A DNA stretch of 64,000 nucleotides from a virus. The notes under the pieces are model-generated. The model was not told the DNA's origin. It did no database searches and saw only the letters and a list, made by a program, of their open reading frames with translations. The stretch lies in the IMG/VR virus record IMGVR_UViG_3300032093_000002, positions 62,001 through 126,000 of that record; one strand, 5' to 3'. Positions 60,348 to 64,000 of this stretch are shown here, piece by piece; the stretch's first letter is position 1, and each line of letters begins with the position of its first letter. The translations under genes and the position numbers were made by a program.

Positions 60348-63300
60348 ATGAAAAAAGCAATCTTGATGTCACTTTTAACCTTATTCGTGACAATCACATC
60401 TTTCGGGCAGATTACAACTTCTTCCCTGTCAGGTGTAGTTAAAAATGAAAAAGGTGAGACTTTGGTAGGTGCTACAGTTCATGCGGTACACCAACCAACA
60501 GGTTCAGAATACCGTGCAACCACAAACAAAACGGGTGTCTACTCAATTCCGGCTGTACGTGTAGGAGGACCTTATCTTATTCACGTTAGTTACGTAGGCT
60601 ACAGAAAAGCTGAACTAACTGACATCAACACTCTTCTTGGGGTTACAAGTAATGTTGACGTAACTCTTATTTCTGAATCAAAAGAGTTGAAAGAAGTTAC
60701 TATTGTTGGAACGAGAAACAATTTATTCTCAAAAGACAAAACAGGGGCAGCTCAACAATTCGGACGTAGAGAACTAACTACAATTCCAATTACGGGTGCA
60801 AGAACAATTGACGGAATTACCAAATACAATCCTTTTGGTGATGGTCGTTCTTTTGGAGCACAGGATTCTCGATTGAATAATTTTACAATCGACGGTTCTC
60901 AGTTCAACAACAACTTCGGTTTGGGTTCATCAGCGGCTGCTGGTGGTAGAACAGGTGCTTCAGCAATTTCTTTGGATGCGATTGACCAATTACAGGTGAA
61001 CGTCGCTCCTTTTGACATTCGTCAAAGTGGTTTCGTGGGTGCAGGTATTAACGCTGTTACTCGTTCTGGAACTAACGAAATTGAAGGAAGTGTTTATCAA
61101 ACACAAAGAAACAATTCAAAAACTTATGTGGGAGACAACGCTAGAGGAACTACAGTAACTGCTCAGAAATTTGATGAAAAAGTTTTCGGTTTTAGATTGG
61201 GTGCACCAATCATCAAAAATAAATTATTCATTTTTGGAAACTATGAAAGCATCGTTAGAACTGAACCAGGCACAACTTGGATTTCTACCGGTTCTCCTTT
61301 GACAGGTTCACAAGTAAGTCGTGTTAAATACGATGACATGGTGAGACTTTCGAAGTTCATGAGAGATACTTTAGGTTATGAAACAGGTCCTTTTGAAGGT
61401 TATTCTAACACAAACGATTCAAGAAAATTCATGACTCGTTTGGATTGGAACATTAGTCCAAAACACAAGTTAATGGCACGTTTTGTTAATCACAACTCAT
61501 CCGCTGAGATTAACATTTCTAACTCTCAGTCAGCGGGTGCTGGAAACAGAACTACTCAATTCAACGCAATGAGTTTCCAAAACAGTGGATACATTATTAT
61601 GGATAATACTCGTTCAGGTGTATTAGAATTGAATTCTAAGTTTTCAAACACACTCCACAACAATTTGATTATCTCTTATGACAAACAAATTGAAGACAGA
61701 GCTTACATGAGTCAAATGTTCCCAACAATTGACATCAGAGAAGGTTCAGCAACTTACACTTCTGTAGGTTTTGACCCATTCACACCAGGAAATAAATTGA
61801 ACTATTGGACATTCAACGTTACTAACAACGTTACAAAATATTTGGAAAAACACACTTTGGTGGGTGGTTTCAACTATCAAATGTACCAATCAAACAATTT
61901 ATTCTTCCCAGCTTCGAACGGTGTATATATTTTCAACAGTTTGAATGACTTCTACACTGCAGCTAAACAATCAGTTGCTAATAATGGAGGACCTTCAGCT
62001 TTCGCACCAGCGAGATTTCAGTTTCGTTATTCTGCTTTACCTGGAGCGGTTGAACCAATGCAGGTATTGGAAGCTAATCGTTTAGACCTTTATGTTCAAG
62101 ACGAGTATAACCTTACTAAGAATTTAAAATTAACAACGGGATTGAGAGCGAACGTAATTTCACTTGGAAATACAGCTCTTGAAAATCCTGCAATCACATC
62201 AATGACATTTGGTGGTGGTGAAAAATTAAACACGAGCGTGATGCCGAAAACACAATTGTTATTCGAACCACGTTTCGGTTTCAACTATGATTTAAAAGGT
62301 GAAAAGAAAACTCAAATTAGAGGTGGTACAGGTATTTTCACAGGTAGACCTCCATTTGTTTTCTTATCAAACCAAATCGGAAATAACGGTGTATTAACAG
62401 GATTTATCGATGTATCAGGTGCTCAAGCATCACAATACGGATTTACTACAAATCCTAATCAATATTTTATTCCTCAAACACCAACATTACCTTCAACTTT
62501 TGATTTAGCTTTCACTGACGCAAATTACAAGTTCCCTCAAGTATGGAGAAGTAATTTAGCAATCGACCAAAAACTACCTTGGTTGGGTTTAGTGGCAAGT
62601 GCTGAAGTTCTTTACAATAAGACAATAAACGCAGTTCATTACTACAACGCAAACCAAGATGTTCCTGTAGGAACTTTAGGTGGTCCTGACAAAAGAGCAT
62701 TGTTTGCAAATACTGACCCTGGTGTTAGAGTAAATGATAATGTTTCTATGGCAGCAGTTTTAACAAACAAACAAGGTGCTTACAACAAGTCTCTTACATT
62801 GAAATTAGAAAAACCAATTTCGAAAGGAGTTTGGGGTTATGCAGCTTGGACTACATCAAGAGCTGAAGATTACATGAGTGCTGGTTCAATCGCGAGTGGT
62901 TCATGGCAATCAGCTCGTTCTATCAACGGAAACAACGATTTACAACTTTCTACTTCAGACTTTGTTGTTAGGAATAGAATCGTAGGTTTATTAGGTTATA
63001 GATTTGATTATGGTAAGAAATACGGTGGAGCAACTACAATCACTATTGGTTACGTAGGTGCTCAAAATAACCCATTCTCTTACACTGTAGCGGGTGACCT
63101 TAACGGTGATAGAGTTAGAGACAACGAACTTATGTTTGTACCTGTAAATGGTTCTGACATTCGTTTCTCAACTTTAACAGTAGGTACAAGAACTTATACA
63201 GAAGCTGAACAACAAGCGGCTTTCGAATCATTTATTTCTCAAGATGACTACCTTTCTACAAGAAGAGGTCAGTACGCTGAAAGAAACGCTTCTTTCCTTC

Positions 63301-63623
63301 CTTGGTTACACAGATTTGACCTTTCAGTGGCTCAAGATGTGTTCATAAAAATCAAAGGAAAAAGAAACACTTTCCAAATCAGAGCTGACATCCTTAACTT
63401 CGGAAACATGGTTAATAACAAGTGGGGTGTTTCTCAAAGAGCGGCAGTTCCTCAGTTGTTAAACTTTGTAAGTAGAGACGCGAACAATGTTCCTTCTTAC
63501 AGACTTTCAACTCAAATTCTTGATGGACAAACAGTATTGGCAAAACAAACTTACCAATTCAACTCATCAGTATTTGACGTATGGAGTGCACAGTTAGGTA
63601 TTAGATATACTTTCGGTAAGTAA
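60348..63623 (+). CDS. TonB-dependent outer-membrane receptor (Oar-like) with carboxypeptidase-regulatory-like domain
   Basis: 1091 aa. A signal peptide 'KKAILMSLLTLFVTITSFGQ' is followed by a CarboxypepD-regulatory-like domain ('LSGVVKNEKGETLVGATVHA', about residues 27-115), a plug ('NNFTIDGSQFNNNFGLGSSA', 'LDAIDQLQVNVAPFDIRQSG' near residue 210) and a large barrel ending in 'WSAQLGIRYTFGK' with terminal aromatic. This is the Oar/SusC-like architecture of Bacteroidetes receptors. Residues resemble complete, functional family members. It is framed by two terminators and has the late-type element, so it seems a single-gene transcript. Normally such a receptor belongs to a host genome; here it may be phage-carried. 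Confidence 0.9.
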   Translation: MKKAILMSLLTLFVTITSFGQITTSSLSGVVKNEKGETLVGATVHAVHQPTGSEYRATTNKTGVYSIPAVRVGGPYLIHVSYVGYRKAELTDINTLLGVTSNVDVTLISESKELKEVTIVGTRNNLFSKDKTGAAQQFGRRELTTIPITGARTIDGITKYNPFGDGRSFGAQDSRLNNFTIDGSQFNNNFGLGSSAAAGGRTGASAISLDAIDQLQVNVAPFDIRQSGFVGAGINAVTRSGTNEIEGSVYQTQRNNSKTYVGDNARGTTVTAQKFDEKVFGFRLGAPIIKNKLFIFGNYESIVRTEPGTTWISTGSPLTGSQVSRVKYDDMVRLSKFMRDTLGYETGPFEGYSNTNDSRKFMTRLDWNISPKHKLMARFVNHNSSAEINISNSQSAGAGNRTTQFNAMSFQNSGYIIMDNTRSGVLELNSKFSNTLHNNLIISYDKQIEDRAYMSQMFPTIDIREGSATYTSVGFDPFTPGNKLNYWTFNVTNNVTKYLEKHTLVGGFNYQMYQSNNLFFPASNGVYIFNSLNDFYTAAKQSVANNGGPSAFAPARFQFRYSALPGAVEPMQVLEANRLDLYVQDEYNLTKNLKLTTGLRANVISLGNTALENPAITSMTFGGGEKLNTSVMPKTQLLFEPRFGFNYDLKGEKKTQIRGGTGIFTGRPPFVFLSNQIGNNGVLTGFIDVSGAQASQYGFTTNPNQYFIPQTPTLPSTFDLAFTDANYKFPQVWRSNLAIDQKLPWLGLVASAEVLYNKTINAVHYYNANQDVPVGTLGGPDKRALFANTDPGVRVNDNVSMAAVLTNKQGAYNKSLTLKLEKPISKGVWGYAAWTTSRAEDYMSAGSIASGSWQSARSINGNNDLQLSTSDFVVRNRIVGLLGYRFDYGKKYGGATTITIGYVGAQNNPFSYTVAGDLNGDRVRDNELMFVPVNGSDIRFSTLTVGTRTYTEAEQQAAFESFISQDDYLSTRRGQYAERNASFLPWLHRFDLSVAQDVFIKIKGKRNTFQIRADILNFGNMVNNKWGVSQRAAVPQLLNFVSRDANNVPSYRLSTQILDGQTVLAKQTYQFNSSVFDVWSAQLGIRYTFGK

Positions 63624-63643
63624 TATCGAATATTAAAATTTTA

Positions 63644-63673
63644 AACCCTCATCTTCGGATGGGGGTTTTTTTT
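63644..63673 (+). terminator. Intrinsic terminator of the TonB receptor gene
   Basis: AACCCTCATC-TTCG-GATGGGGGTT, a 10-bp stem capped by a UUCG tetraloop, with eight T. Confidence 0.88.
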
Positions 63674-63701
63674 ATAACAAAAATTTCTTATCATTCTTTC
63701 A

Positions 63702-64000
63702 ATGAATAAGTTAGTTACAATTTTTTTTATTTTATCGGTTTACACCTTTTCACAAATTTTCACATTTTATCAACTACAAGGTCATCTTTGGAATAAATGG
63801 ATTAAAGACCACCCTTTCCTGATGAGTTTAATGGGTGTCCCTGTTGGTTATTTTGTAATTCTTGCAAGTAGAGAAATGGTAAGTCTATATGGAGGACAAA
63901 CTTGGCCAAACAGAATCATAGGATTTGTTTTCGGTGTGTTTGTCTTTAGTTTCATGGCATGGATAATGTTGAAAGAACCAATAACAACCAAAACTATAGT
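63702..64000 (+). CDS. Small membrane protein, partial (3' end outside window)
   Basis: At least 99 codons, cut by the window end. Three hydrophobic segments are visible: 'KLVTIFFILSVYTFSQIF', 'FLMSLMGVPVGYFVILA' and 'IIGFVFGVFVFSFMAWIML', followed by 'KEPITTKTI'. The 'TWPNRIIGF' and 'EPITTKT' elements recall small DMT/EmrE-like membrane proteins found in viruses of aquatic hosts, but this is from memory and not certain. It follows the TonB receptor by a terminator, so it has its own transcript. Confidence 0.55.
   Translation, partial: MNKLVTIFFILSVYTFSQIFTFYQLQGHLWNKWIKDHPFLMSLMGVPVGYFVILASREMVSLYGGQTWPNRIIGFVFGVFVFSFMAWIMLKEPITTKTI

Noticed and set aside
1-64000. Alternative genetic code with a reassigned stop codon
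   Set aside because: TAA, TAG and TGA each end convincing genes with normal neighbours, and no in-frame stop interrupts a recognised family.

Overview
The window looks like part of a large tailed phage (myovirus) genome infecting a Bacteroidetes host. Three things point there. The head genes follow T4 order and type: large terminase, portal, a core-like protein, S80 prohead protease, acidic scaffold, gp23-like major capsid protein. Genes are tightly packed, overlap by 1-8 nt and lack Shine-Dalgarno sequences, which is typical of Bacteroidetes and their phages. The tmRNA gene has a textbook Bacteroidetes promoter (TTTG, 19 bp, TATCTTTG) and a tag starting with Gly. The sequence is AT-rich, uses the standard genetic code (TAA, TAG and TGA all end genes), and shows no integrase, tRNA, IS element or CRISPR array.

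Layout. 1-4021 (-): four glycosyltransferase genes, the first cut by the window edge. 4092-11005 (-): tail-fibre/adhesin genes with long Thr/Pro linkers between small repeated modules and LamG-like domains. 11058-13647 (+): small phage proteins including a stand-alone WYL domain. 13703-28057 (+): a glycan and nucleotide block with GT4, GT2, GT11 and GT10 transferases, FkbM and paired TylF-like methyltransferases, a GDP-mannose 3,5-epimerase-like enzyme and a second SDR, plus a DnaQ-like exonuclease, dUTPase, PhoH and a HAD-like protein. 28057-35468 (+): a gp55-like late sigma factor followed by baseplate/tail genes. 35465-53812 (mostly -): head genes, putative head-internal proteins and a third Thr/Pro fibre, interrupted by a lone + strand bS21 ribosomal protein gene. 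53855-59657: kinase-like protein, small heat-shock protein, ClpC-like AAA+ ATPase, zincin and M20/M42-type peptidase. 59730-60124: tmRNA. 60348-64000 (+): a TonB-dependent receptor and a partial membrane protein.

How it may work together. The late sigma-like gene matches a recurrent TATTTATA element placed 3-28 nt upstream of about eighteen genes, including virion genes, the ClpC-neighbour zincin and the TonB receptor. The tmRNA and two small + strand genes instead carry host-type TAnnTTTG elements. Many otherwise unrelated late proteins begin with a short amphipathic helix ending in (I/V/L)xE followed by a small or polar residue. This resembles the prohead-protease site of the capsid protein and suggests a capsid-targeting tag for packaged proteins. 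The phage also seems to invest in translation and protein quality control (bS21, tmRNA with an unusually long tag, ClpC-like ATPase, sHSP, peptidases) and in glycan chemistry, perhaps to decorate its own Thr/Pro-rich fibres or remodel the host surface. Functional statements rest on motif recognition by eye; no database search was run.
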